64,000 nt of DNA from Puccinia triticina (Eukaryota > Basidiomycota > Pucciniomycetes > Pucciniales > Pucciniaceae). The notes beneath the pieces are model-generated. The model saw nothing but the letters and a program-made list of their open reading frames with translations, was not told where the DNA came from and made no database searches. The translations under genes and the position numbers were made by a program. Every line of letters begins with the position of its first letter. The stretch's first letter is position 1. The stretch covers positions 8,317,501 through 8,381,500 of the forward strand of contig NC_070558.1 of the NCBI RefSeq assembly GCF_026914185.1, in the 5' to 3' direction. Below, in pieces: positions 1-8,213 of the stretch.

Positions 1-96
1 TAGAAAAGCGGTATTTTTTTGGTTATTTGAAATCTGAAATCAATTGCTTCTCAGCCATAAAAACCAGCGGAAAAATGAGGTGGAATTTGGGGAGTG

Positions 97-218
97 AGAG
101 TAGCAGAAGCAGAAGCAGCAAAAGGAAACCTTGATTGACTTCGGTCAACAAACAAAGGGATTGAGAGTAGCACAAGCAGCAAAAAGAAACGTTGATCAAC
201 TTTGGTCAACAAACAAAA
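97..218. repeat. Two-copy direct repeat of about 58 bp
   Basis: Two imperfect copies (about 97-156 and 163-218) share the order AGTAGCA..AAGCAGCAAAA, GAAAC, TTGAT, then GGTCAACAAACAAA. No coding role is seen. The stretch 1-341 otherwise holds nothing I can name; it is the flank of the Harbinger relic that starts at 342. Confidence 0.6.
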
Positions 219-341
219 TGGATTGCTTGACAAATGAACAAACTTGAAATATTCAAGCAAAAACATAGAAGCAAAAGAGACCTTCAATTGACTTCAATTA
301 GTATTTCATAGCCATCCATCATAGTATCAAGAGATGTGGCA

Positions 342-743
342 TCAACCTTGGATTTCAGAAAAGAGCATCTTGTGAAAGTCGCGACATAAGATGTGATTGT
401 CATCCCATACGGACTGATACACCGTGGCTGTTTGGTTTATCCCTACCAATTGGCATTGAAGCTGGTGAAGTCGGCATACGACTTGCAGAAGGTTGGCTTG
501 ATATTGATGATTGTCTGCCTGAAGCGGCATTTTCAACCAAGCAAACAAGCCTGGAATCAATTGCATACCCCAATTGGCTGCCTGGTGTGCAGATACCAGT
601 TGCTCATTGAGTAGCTGTAGTCGGGCAAAATTGAGTGAGTTGGTTGGCAGGCAATCACCGCGCTTGACTGGCGCAAGGATCTGACTTTGGAGCCTTTCTG
701 AATTGCGCGGGAAGGCCCTGTTGCTGATGATCCAATACCCCGG
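342..743 (-). pseudogene. PIF/Harbinger-type (DDE_Tnp4) transposase, C-terminal part, separated by a gypsy insertion
   Basis: On the minus strand this reads GYWIISNRAFPR, then APVKRGD, an LQLLNEQLVSAHQAANWGMQ helix and a stop at 342-344. These match the C-terminal part of the DDE_Tnp4 (HARBI1-like) endonuclease family. The reading frame is the direct continuation of the fragment at 9041-10103: removing the gypsy element and one copy of CCGG joins LLERTPP to GYWIIS in frame. This half alone has no stop, but the upstream half is degenerate and the gene is cut by more than 8 kb, so it cannot be expressed. It is a dead autonomous copy of a cut-and-paste DNA transposon. Confidence 0.85.
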
Positions 744-1570
744 TGTGGTGTTCAATCTTGTACACGCGGGGTCAACTTTAGAACTCGCGACGGCGCGCGG
801 GAGACATCAAGACGCGTGGAGGATCAATTTTCCCGGATGTAACCCGTTTCAGGACTCAATCTTTCCGGATCTTTGGCGCGCTGGTTCCCTTTCTACAATT
901 GCTTTTGGATCTTTTCTTTTGTTTCCTTGCTTTCTTTTATTTTTATTTTTTTTCGCTCTCAGTTGTTGTTTCATTTCTCATATGCGCGTGTTGGATGGTT
1001 GTGCTATGTGCTGGGTTGGTTTGGTTTTGTGTTTTGTTTCCTTTTGTCTGTTTCCTCTCTTTTGTGTTTGTTGCGCGCGTGGGTGTATGATGAAGGTCCC
1101 GCTGCGTGCTGCGCCCGGAGTCTAAGTTCTGTTCGAACTTAGACAATGGGACGGCACGGGAAGACCCTGAACCATAATCTTCCTATCAAAATTTTTTACG
1201 GATCACCTTATCAGCGCACTCGGGGCGCCTTCTGAGCCTTATCCATCCCAACGATCGGGATACTCTTTCATCACGCACGTGGCGTTTTTTCTTGTCGATC
1301 CTCATTCTTCCTGACCCCGCCTTCCGGCGCACTTCGACGACCGCGACATCCCAAACTTTCATCATCCTTCCCGGTTTCCTTTTTTTTTTTCCTTTCTCCT
1401 CTCAACTCACAACCCCGCCGACGCGCGCTCAATCGCCGTCGTAAATCAAACACCCCCCTACCTCATCGCTTACAGATCCCCCCTTCTTCCCGCGACCAAT
1501 CCCCGGAGGGCATTTCCCAACCTTTTCCCCTCCAACAACTGCCGCCGCCTGGCACGGACGGAGTTCCACA
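744..1570 (+). repeat. 5' LTR of the young gypsy element
   Basis: 827 bp, offset by exactly 7470 bp from the 3' copy; comparison line by line showed no difference. Starts TGTGGTGTTC, ends GAGTTCCACA. It contains T-rich stretches (about 900-960 and 1378-1396). Small ORFs inside it occur identically in both LTRs and look incidental. U3/R/U5 borders cannot be placed from sequence alone. Confidence 0.95.
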
Positions 1571-1572
1571 TT

Positions 1573-1623
1573 TGGTCCCCCGAGCCGGGATCGAACCAGC
1601 GACCTCAAGATTTACAGTCTTGC
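1573..1623 (+). other. Primer-binding site: 51 nt antisense to the 3' part of tRNA-Tyr(GTA)
   Basis: Starting 2 nt after the LTR, the strand begins TGGTCCCCCGAGCC and stays complementary to a tRNA for 51 nt. The reverse complement folds as acceptor 3' strand with CCA, T arm (GCTGG, loop TTCGATC, CCGGC), a 5-nt variable region and anticodon arm CAAGA-CTGTAAA-TCTTG. The GTA anticodon means tyrosine. Similarity stops just 5' of the anticodon stem. Usual LTR-element PBSs pair with about 8-18 nt, so this is far longer. No intron lies after the anticodon, although eukaryotic tRNA-Tyr genes normally have one there. Confidence 0.85.
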
Positions 1624-1656
1624 CGATTTTTCACGGTCTCGAGACGCTTGGCGGTC

Positions 1657-1699
1657 CTCTTTCTTCTTTCTTTTCTTTCTTTCTTTCTTTTTTTTTTTA
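1657..1699 (+). repeat. Pyrimidine (TTCT)n low-complexity tract
   Basis: A T/C-only run (CTCTTTCTTC, TTTCTTTCTT repeats, then T12) in the gypsy leader between the PBS and hairpin copy 1. It ends in TTTTTAG, so it resembles a polypyrimidine tract plus 3' splice site, but no splicing evidence is available. Confidence 0.7.
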
Positions 1700-1711
1700 G
1701 TGTTCAGCGGC

Positions 1712-1758
1712 GGAGGCATAGGAGCTTAGAAGTAAGTCCTCCCAGTTTGTGCACCTCC
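1712..1758 (+). other. Gypsy structured repeat, copy 1 (5' leader)
   Basis: Outer stem GGAGG (1712-1716) with CCTCC (1754-1758); inner stem GGAG (1721-1724) with CTCC (1739-1742); the loop carries AGAAGTAAGT. A GCCAC..TGTGAGC motif follows at 1794-1808. The gag start codon is 55 nt further on. This copy has the weakest inner stem of the four. Confidence 0.7.
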
Positions 1759-1862
1759 AGGGCGTCTGCTACACAAGTCAAAGCATTACTTTAGCCACCG
1801 CTGTGAGCCACTCGAATTTTTCGCATACTCTTTTCCAATCAGGTTTCTTTTCCTCGCTTGCG

Positions 1863-3998
1863 ATGGCCGACCCAGTAGAAGGCGCAAGGCGCGTGAAGAT
1901 CAAGCCTCAGGACAAAGGCTTGGGTTTCGACGGTACGCATGTCGAGCGGTTTCTAGCGGATTACCAGCTGGCCGCGGACTTGGACGGCGCGTCAGAGTTT
2001 GATATGGCGCAGCAAGTGCGTTTCTTTGTGCGCAAGGTTGAGGTCAAGGACGTGTTGGAGACTCTTGACGGGTACGACCCGCCGAATTGGACTTCGCTCA
2101 AGGCTGCCATGCTCGCGTACTGGGGCCAGGTCGACACGGCGCGTTTCACCTTGCCGAATTTAGAGGCCTTGGCTCAATCGTGGATTGCTAAGGGTGGGGT
2201 CTCGTCTGTGGTGGATTATCAAGACTTTCGGCGCGTCTGGGAGCCGATACAATCCTATCTTCTTCGCAAAGCCCATATTGACTCAGTGGAGGAAATTCGG
2301 ACTCTCTATTATCGATCGCTGTCAAGTGGAGTTCAGGAGCGCGTTAGAGATCACCTGATCAAGGCTAACACTATGATCACTACCCTTGATAACCGATTTA
2401 AGCTTCCCGCTTTCGAGATCTTGAAGACCGCGGTCGCGGAGGTGATGAAAGGCCAAACGGCTTTGACTTTTGAAGACGCAAGGACTTCTTCACCTGTTCC
2501 CGCAGGTCCTTTTCAGCAGGCCAACGACGTCATGCGGAAGATTGAGCAAGATCGTCGCCCTAAAGCTCCCGCCGCGTCAGAGAAGCCACCCGCTACCATC
2601 GACGACATCTCCCAGATGCTGCAATCTTTTGAGCAGCGCTTGGAGAAGAAATACGGTGCTCAGCCTCCTCAGTCCTCTGGCAAGGTACCGCCGGCGGAGC
2701 GCGGTCCTTTGGTTTGCTACTACTGTCACCGTGAAGGGCACGGTACCGGACGCTGTTTCGAGCTCAAGAAAGACAAAGAAGCCAATCTGGTCGAGCAGAA
2801 GGGCAACAATTTCTTCTTGCCCAACGGGGCACTTATCCCTTTCGATTCCTCGCGGCCCATTCGTCATGTGGTCGCCTCTTTCCAACCTCCCCCTACCGCT
2901 AGCGTAGTCACGCCGGAATTCCGCGCTACGTGTGGCTCCCTCGATCCCTGGTACCCCCCGGCTGTCACTTCGCAGTCTTTTTCTGGATCCTACGAGGCGG
3001 ATCCTGCGCGAAAGAAGCACGAGGCTCCAAATCCTTACAAGGCGCCTGCGGTTCCTCCTTCAGCCGTGCGGAAGCCGGTTAAAAAGTCTACGGCGCGTGC
3101 TCCCAATTCTGAAGTAGATGACTCAGATATGGAAGCTGAATTGTTTGAGAGGGTTCCTGCTTCTCCGACCGCGGGCCCTTCTTCTCCCGAGCAGTCTTCT
3201 TCCGAGCAGCCAGCCAAGCCTGCTAGCGCTGCGCCCAAGGTGCGCTTCGAGCGCGGTATCTCCAAGGATCATCCAAACGCCGTCGAAGGCGTGCTCAAGA
3301 AGATCTCCGGTCTCAAGGTTCCGGATTTGTCGGTTTCGGAGCTTTTAGCGGTGGCACCGTCTGTCGCTGAAGGCATGAAGCGATGGGTATCGCGCAAGCG
3401 CGTAGAGGTTGGAGCGGAGGAGCTGAAGGTCTCTTTGGGTACTCTGGCTGAGGGCGTGGATTTCAAGGCGAACGGATTTGAGCCGCGGCTCTACTCGTGC
3501 CCGTTGGGCTATTTGCCGTGCTTGGTGGGAGACGAGGAGAGTAATGCATCTCCTTTGGTGGATTCTGGATCCCAGCTTAACCTTATCTCGGATGTGATGG
3601 CTAACAAGTTCAATATTAGCCCGCGCGTCAACTTTAGTTCAGCAGTCTACGGAATTGGCAATCAAGCCTGTGAACTGGTTGGTGTCGCTGAGGACGTTCC
3701 GCTCCGCATTGGCAAATCCATCGTGGGCACGTGTCACTTCTGGATCACTCGAATGGCCGGGCCCATGATCTTGGGGCGGCCCTTTCTCATGGATTTCGAC
3801 GCCACTCTCAACTTTTCGGCAGAAGTAGGCGAGAGGATCTTGCTCCCGGACTCAAATGGGAGGAGGATAGAGGTTTCCCTCTGCGCGACGGATTCGGGAC
3901 GGTGGGAGCGGGAATTCCCTAGCAATGGGAAGAAGGCGATCCTGACGCGCTCAAACACGGCGCGCGACGACCCTGTCGAAGGGCGTCATTTTTTATGA
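1863..3998 (+). CDS. gag-pro: Gag-protease polyprotein of the young gypsy element
   Basis: A 711-residue ORF. I chose the ATG at 1863 (MADPVEGARRVKIKPQ); the frame is open upstream to 1749 without another ATG. The N-terminal half (about residues 1-230) is capsid-like and helical. A CCHC zinc knuckle (CYYCHREGHGTGRC) lies near residue 287 and should bind genomic RNA. A Pro/Ser/Ala-rich linker follows. A retropepsin-like aspartic protease sits at about residues 560-650, with catalytic LVDSGSQLNLIS and the family ILGRPFL motif. The protein should form the cytoplasmic particle and process itself and Pol. Its TGA stop (3996-3998) overlaps the pol ATG (3995-3997) as ATGA, so pol is one base out of frame with gag. 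Confidence 0.92.
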   Translation: MADPVEGARRVKIKPQDKGLGFDGTHVERFLADYQLAADLDGASEFDMAQQVRFFVRKVEVKDVLETLDGYDPPNWTSLKAAMLAYWGQVDTARFTLPNLEALAQSWIAKGGVSSVVDYQDFRRVWEPIQSYLLRKAHIDSVEEIRTLYYRSLSSGVQERVRDHLIKANTMITTLDNRFKLPAFEILKTAVAEVMKGQTALTFEDARTSSPVPAGPFQQANDVMRKIEQDRRPKAPAASEKPPATIDDISQMLQSFEQRLEKKYGAQPPQSSGKVPPAERGPLVCYYCHREGHGTGRCFELKKDKEANLVEQKGNNFFLPNGALIPFDSSRPIRHVVASFQPPPTASVVTPEFRATCGSLDPWYPPAVTSQSFSGSYEADPARKKHEAPNPYKAPAVPPSAVRKPVKKSTARAPNSEVDDSDMEAELFERVPASPTAGPSSPEQSSSEQPAKPASAAPKVRFERGISKDHPNAVEGVLKKISGLKVPDLSVSELLAVAPSVAEGMKRWVSRKRVEVGAEELKVSLGTLAEGVDFKANGFEPRLYSCPLGYLPCLVGDEESNASPLVDSGSQLNLISDVMANKFNISPRVNFSSAVYGIGNQACELVGVAEDVPLRIGKSIVGTCHFWITRMAGPMILGRPFLMDFDATLNFSAEVGERILLPDSNGRRIEVSLCATDSGRWEREFPSNGKKAILTRSNTARDDPVEGRHFL

Positions 3999-6900
3999 GT
4001 AAAGTTGATCTGTCAAGTGGCCGTGTTAATCTAGGATCTCGCCCACGCGCCGCTGGATCAACTCATCATCAAGAGATTCACCGGCTTTGTTCCATTTTCT
4101 CGTCCAATAATCAAAATATCAAATCGAAAAAACATGAAGAAAACACTAAACCTCTCAAAAACATATCTTCAGATCTCAGGTCACTTCTTTTTTCCGGCTC
4201 TATTGGCGTTCTTTCTCACGGTCTTTTTTCTTTCTCTGGCGCGGCTCTTGGCGTGTTTTCTTTCGGCAATGGTTTATTGGAGCAGGGTGGAATGGAGGAT
4301 ATGGGAAATTCGCGGAGGTTTGGGAGACAGGAAGTAAGTTCCTCCCAGTTATGCACCTCCCAGGGTTCTACTACGTCGTCATTAGCATTACATGCCACAT
4401 CTGTGAGCCTCGCCGGTTGTTCGCCTCTATCTCCCGTTTTAGGCGACTTCCCATCTTCTCAAACTCGTCTCCGCGACGAGAATAAACTAGCGTCTCAATC
4501 CCGTCTCCGCGACGAGAATAAACTAGCGTCTCAATCCCCTCTCTGCGAAGAGAATAAACTAGATACGTCCTATGGCGTCCTCCGCAATGAGGGTAAAACT
4601 AGACTCCGCGATGAGTCTAAACTCCCAAGCCTCCGCAACGAGGAAAAACTAAAGATCCTCCGCAATGAGGTGAATCTACGATTTTCTTTATTTTGCGAGG
4701 GAGGTGAAGTGGAATTTGGGGCACCGTGGAGGGACTTTGGACTGAAAGTAAGTTCCAACCAAAGTGCACCTCCGGAGCGTGATGCTATACCAAGTTGTTG
4801 TACCCTACCGCGTGCCACAGTCGTGAGCAAAGGACATTCGCCTCGTTTTTCGTTTTCAGACAAGGCACCCTTCGAAGATCGCGCCGAACACCGCACGTGG
4901 ACACTGATGGAGTGCGGTTTGAAGTTCCAAGAGCAACTTGCGCTGGTGGATGCGTGGTCGCGGGGCGAGTTCCTCACGTTTGCGGCGAAGTATAAGCCGG
5001 TTTCGAGGAAGGTTAAGCCGGTCAATCAGGCCATGCCTCAAGGTCTAAATCCTCCTTTGCGTCGACCTCCTCTATCACGCGATCCTTATCGGCCCCTCCC
5101 GCGTTCTCTAGCCGGCTCTTTCGTACCGCGCGGACGCGTCACTGCAGACCGGCTTGAAGTCGTGAATTTCGGACCGGACGGGTGGCTATGGCCTGATGAG
5201 TTGAATGTTATCAAGAATGTCTTAGCCGAACGTAATCTAGCCATAGCCTTTGACGGGTCAGAGCGTGGCCTCTTGAAGGATTCATACGGGTTACCCTACA
5301 TCATTCCCGTTGTCGAACACGAGCCGTGGCAGAAGAAAAAGATACCAATCCCGGCCGCTATGTTAGACGAATTCATCAGCCGTGTCCGTGAGCGGGTTAC
5401 TACGGGCTTGTACAAGCAGTCTACCTCAAGCTACTCATCTCCGGTCTTCTGCGTGCTTAAGAGTAACGGTAAACTGCGTATAGTTCACGACCTTCAGCCG
5501 CTAAACAAGGTGACTATTAAAGATGCCGGAGTTCCCCCTGCTACAGAAGACTTCGTCGAATCCTTCGCCGGCCGTGCTTGTTACGGTTTGGGAGACATAA
5601 TGGGAGGATATGATGAGCGCGCGCTCGACCCTATCTCTCGTCCTTTAACCACTTTCGATACTCCGTTGGGGCGTTTTCAGCTCACTCGCCTCCCTCAAGG
5701 AGCCACAAATTCTGTGGCCGTGTACCAGGCTCAGATGATGTGGATCCTCCAAGAGGAGATCCCTGATCATGCTGGTATTTTCATCGACGACGGCGGCATC
5801 AAGGGGCCAGCGTCCGACTACGACAATGAAGTTCTCACTTGGCACTCTGGTATTCGGCGTTTCATTTGGGAGTACGCGACAACCCTTGAACGGATTCTTT
5901 TTCGAATCGAAGAAAGCGGACTCACGGTTTCTGCGGCTAAATTGGCAGCTTGCGTGCCGGCTCTCGAGATCGTGGGCCATGTAGTATGCAAGGAGGGCCG
6001 GAGAATGGCAAAGACTAAAGTTAATAAAATTCTCTCTTGGCCAACTCCGGCTAACGCGACGGAAATTCGAGGTTTCCTGGGGGTTGTGGTCTACGTTCGC
6101 ATTTTTATTCCGGCACTTTCGGAAATATGTCTTCCGCTGCGACGCCTTACGCGGAAGGACGTGGATTGGATTTGGTCGGCGGAGTGCGACGCGGCGTTTG
6201 AAAAGCTCAAGTTGATTGTAGGCAAGGACATTGTGCTGGTCAAAATCGAATACGGCCCGGATGCAGGCAAGATCAAACTGGCGGTGGATTCCAGCTTCCA
6301 CGCGGCGGGTGCGGTTCTCACCCAGCAAGATTCAAATGGCCTTGATCGCCCCGCTCTCTACGAGTCTCTTTTGTTTTCGGATGTCGAGTCGCGTTACTCT
6401 CAGCCAAAGCTCGAATTGTGTGGTGTAGCGCGGATACTCAAGAAGCTGCAGACCGTTCTTTGGGGGCAGCATTTTGAGCTCCAAGTCGACGCGATCTCTT
6501 TGATCCAGATGATTAACTCCCCCAGCTTACCCAACGCCCCGATGACGCGCTGGGTGGCTTTTATTCAGCTTTTTTCCTTCGACATCGTTCACCGTCCGGG
6601 TAAATCTTTTACCATGCCGGACGGGCTGTCTCGACGACCGATGGAGGACGATGAGTCCATCCCAGATGCTGAGTTCGATGAAGACGCACCTCTCATTCAT
6701 CCTCGATACGTCGGCGCGTCTGGTGCTCAAGGAGAGTATACTGGGTTTCAGGAGGGCTATTGGCGGATGATGGAGAGTTTTCTGGCCACGTTATCTAAGC
6801 CTAAGGAGATGAATGCTAAAGACTTTCGTGCTTTGAAGCGCAGATCAGCGGAGTTCTTCTTACAGTCCGGGCGCCTCATGAAGAGAGGAAGCCCCCTGCC

Positions 6901-8014
6901 AAAGATTGTCGTAACCATTCCCGCAAAACAGGACGAGATCCTCAATCAGCTCCATGAAAGCCTGGGCCACCGAGGCACTACGGAAACTTATCGCCGTGTG
7001 GCGGAGCGCTTTTGGTGGCCTTCGCTCAAGCAGGCCGTAGTGAAATGGTGTCAGAGTTGTGACGCATGTCAAAAGAGGGACCTCCGTCGGCCTCAAGAAG
7101 TTCATTACCCGACTGGAGAGTCCACGGTCTTTGGTCGCGTCTCGATGGACGCAGTTCATTTGAAAGCTAGCGGCGCCAAATATCTCATTGTCGCACGGGA
7201 CGACTTCTCTGGCTGGGTGGAAGCCAAAATTCTCAATAATTTGACCTCAGAGGCTGTGGCTACATTCCTACAAGAACATTGGACGATGCGTTACGGGCTA
7301 GCACAATCATATTCGACTGACGGTGGATCGGAATTCGGCGGCGCGTTGGCCGACATGTTGCGGGCACTTCCCGGGCACCATTGTGTTTCTACTCCTTACT
7401 ACCCTGAAAGTCAGGGTATGGTTGAGCGCGGGCACGGGCCACTCAAAGCCGCCCTGGTGAAATTGGCTGGCGAGAGCGGCAAGAACTGCCGGAAATTTCT
7501 TCCCTTGGTGCTCTTTGCGGATAGAATCTCGACCAAACGGACCACCGGCTATTCCCCATTCGAGCTGGTTTTTGGCCAGCGGGCCGTTCTTCCCTTAGAT
7601 CTAGAGATGGAATCTTTCTTAGGCGTTGATTGGGAGTCGGTGACGAATACTACCGATCTGCTGGCGGCGCGTTCCCTTCAATTGGAGCGCAGCGAGGAAA
7701 CGCGTGGCAAGGCGTACCAGAAGATGATGGAATCGAGGGGCGAGTCAGTCCGGTACTGGGAGGAAAGGCGCGCGGGTCATCAGCGGGAACCTTTCAAGAC
7801 GGGCGAGCTAGTTTTGGCGTACAATCGATCTCTCGAGGTTCAGTGGGGCCAACTTTTCGCGCATAGGTGGAACGGTCCCTATCGCGTCGTGAAACAGGTC
7901 CAGGGTGGATCCTATGTCCTGGCGGAGTTGGATGGGACGGAACTTAAACAACGATTTTCGGCGGATCAGGTGAAGCGCTACTTTTCGCGTGGAGGCACTG
8001 GAGAACAAAAGTAA
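3995..8014 (+). CDS. pol: Pol polyprotein (RT, RNase H, integrase) of the young gypsy element
   Basis: A 1339-residue ORF from the ATG that overlaps the gag stop. Residues 1-300 match no Pol domain; they are the translation of two large hairpins and a mini-hairpin array, so a later start such as the ATG at 4906 (MECGLKFQEQ) is possible. Conserved parts: reverse transcriptase about 440-620 with RLPQGATNS and active site FIDDGG; RNase H about 720-870 with AVDSSFHAAGAVL; HHCC zinc finger about 985-1030 (LHESLGHRG...CQSCDACQ); integrase core about 1050-1155 with the D-D-E residues in SMDAVH, STDGGSEF and GMVERGH; and a C-terminal GPY/F module (RWNGPYRVV). No stop or frameshift interrupts it. The UAA stop lies in the loop of hairpin copy 4. 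Confidence 0.93.
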   Translation: MSKVDLSSGRVNLGSRPRAAGSTHHQEIHRLCSIFSSNNQNIKSKKHEENTKPLKNISSDLRSLLFSGSIGVLSHGLFSFSGAALGVFSFGNGLLEQGGMEDMGNSRRFGRQEVSSSQLCTSQGSTTSSLALHATSVSLAGCSPLSPVLGDFPSSQTRLRDENKLASQSRLRDENKLASQSPLCEENKLDTSYGVLRNEGKTRLRDESKLPSLRNEEKLKILRNEVNLRFSLFCEGGEVEFGAPWRDFGLKVSSNQSAPPERDAIPSCCTLPRATVVSKGHSPRFSFSDKAPFEDRAEHRTWTLMECGLKFQEQLALVDAWSRGEFLTFAAKYKPVSRKVKPVNQAMPQGLNPPLRRPPLSRDPYRPLPRSLAGSFVPRGRVTADRLEVVNFGPDGWLWPDELNVIKNVLAERNLAIAFDGSERGLLKDSYGLPYIIPVVEHEPWQKKKIPIPAAMLDEFISRVRERVTTGLYKQSTSSYSSPVFCVLKSNGKLRIVHDLQPLNKVTIKDAGVPPATEDFVESFAGRACYGLGDIMGGYDERALDPISRPLTTFDTPLGRFQLTRLPQGATNSVAVYQAQMMWILQEEIPDHAGIFIDDGGIKGPASDYDNEVLTWHSGIRRFIWEYATTLERILFRIEESGLTVSAAKLAACVPALEIVGHVVCKEGRRMAKTKVNKILSWPTPANATEIRGFLGVVVYVRIFIPALSEICLPLRRLTRKDVDWIWSAECDAAFEKLKLIVGKDIVLVKIEYGPDAGKIKLAVDSSFHAAGAVLTQQDSNGLDRPALYESLLFSDVESRYSQPKLELCGVARILKKLQTVLWGQHFELQVDAISLIQMINSPSLPNAPMTRWVAFIQLFSFDIVHRPGKSFTMPDGLSRRPMEDDESIPDAEFDEDAPLIHPRYVGASGAQGEYTGFQEGYWRMMESFLATLSKPKEMNAKDFRALKRRSAEFFLQSGRLMKRGSPLPKIVVTIPAKQDEILNQLHESLGHRGTTETYRRVAERFWWPSLKQAVVKWCQSCDACQKRDLRRPQEVHYPTGESTVFGRVSMDAVHLKASGAKYLIVARDDFSGWVEAKILNNLTSEAVATFLQEHWTMRYGLAQSYSTDGGSEFGGALADMLRALPGHHCVSTPYYPESQGMVERGHGPLKAALVKLAGESGKNCRKFLPLVLFADRISTKRTTGYSPFELVFGQRAVLPLDLEMESFLGVDWESVTNTTDLLAARSLQLERSEETRGKAYQKMMESRGESVRYWEERRAGHQREPFKTGELVLAYNRSLEVQWGQLFAHRWNGPYRVVKQVQGGSYVLAELDGTELKQRFSADQVKRYFSRGGTGEQK
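4314..4360 (+). other. Gypsy structured repeat, copy 2 (inside pol leader)
   Basis: Outer stem GGAGG (4314-4318) with CCTCC (4356-4360); inner stem TGGGAG (4321-4326) with CTCCCA (4342-4347); the loop contains GGAAGTAAGT. Followed by TGCCACATCTGTGAGC ending at 4407. Pol reads through it. Confidence 0.75.
4464..4670 (+). repeat. Array of seven mini-hairpins, CTC(C/T)GCRAY-GAG type
   Basis: Seven units at 4469-4480, 4505-4516, 4540-4553, 4579-4592, 4601-4618, 4630-4643 and 4657-4670. Each has CTC, a loop close to CGCRAY, and GAG. The closing pair differs but stays paired: TCTC/GAGA, CCTC/GAGG, AGACTC/GAGTCT. Units 1-6 are followed by AAACTA-like spacers. Units 1 and 2 are near-identical 36-bp tandem copies; later ones have diverged. 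The protein frame translates them as RLRDENKLASQS-like repeats. Function unknown. Confidence 0.75.
4728..4773 (+). other. Gypsy structured repeat, copy 3 (inside pol leader)
   Basis: Outer stem GGAGG (4728-4732) with CCTCC (4769-4773); inner stem ACTTTGG (4734-4740) with CCAAAGT (4759-4765), seven perfect pairs whose sequence differs from copies 2 and 4. The loop contains GAAAGTAAGTT. Followed by GTGCCACAGTCGTGAGC ending at 4828. The recognisable Pol domains start shortly after. Confidence 0.8.
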
Positions 8015-8037
8015 GTTCTCTCCAGTTGTGCACCTCC
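7991..8037 (+). other. Gypsy structured repeat, copy 4 (spans the pol stop codon)
   Basis: Outer stem GGAGG (7991-7995) with CCTCC (8033-8037); inner stem ACTGGAGA (7997-8004) with TCTCCAGT (8019-8026), eight perfect pairs. The 14-nt loop holds AAAGTAAGTT, and the pol TAA (8012-8014) is the TAA of that loop. Followed by TGCCACATTTGTGAGC ending at 8093. Confidence 0.8.
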
Positions 8038-8201
8038 GGGCTAGATGCTCTTAAGTATTTTCGAAAACTCTACTCTATGCCACATTTGTGAGCACCGCGG
8101 CGGCCCTTGGTTTCTTTTCCTTCTCTTTCTGGACCTCTTAGGCGCGGATTTCAGTTCAATTTTCGGCGACAGGCGCGCAGCAGTCTAGGGACAGACTGCA
8201 T

Positions 8202-8213
8202 TTGGGGAGGAGA
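8202..8213 (+). other. Polypurine tract of the young gypsy element
   Basis: TTGGGGAGGAGA lies directly against the 3' LTR and is the expected primer for plus-strand DNA synthesis. Position and purine content support it; the exact cleavage site is inferred. Confidence 0.75.

Noticed and set aside
703..1142. ORFs of 63-140 codons in the LTRs, repeated at 8107-8612
   Set aside because: They are in LTR sequence, overlap in several frames, lack good ATG starts and match no family. The strings of F, L and C come from T-rich DNA.
1573..1660. A complete tRNA-Tyr gene on the minus strand
   Set aside because: Only the 3' part is present. No D arm or acceptor 5' strand (CCCCCGA) is found on the other side, even allowing for an intron. 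It is a primer-binding site.
1749..1862. gag starting at 1749
   Set aside because: That codon is GTG in the structured leader. The first ATG in the frame is 1863, with good context.
1732..8016. The four GTAAGT loops as ordinary introns of the gypsy element
   Set aside because: No consistent branch point and acceptor follow each copy, and gag and pol are intact without splicing. Splicing is still possible but unsupported.
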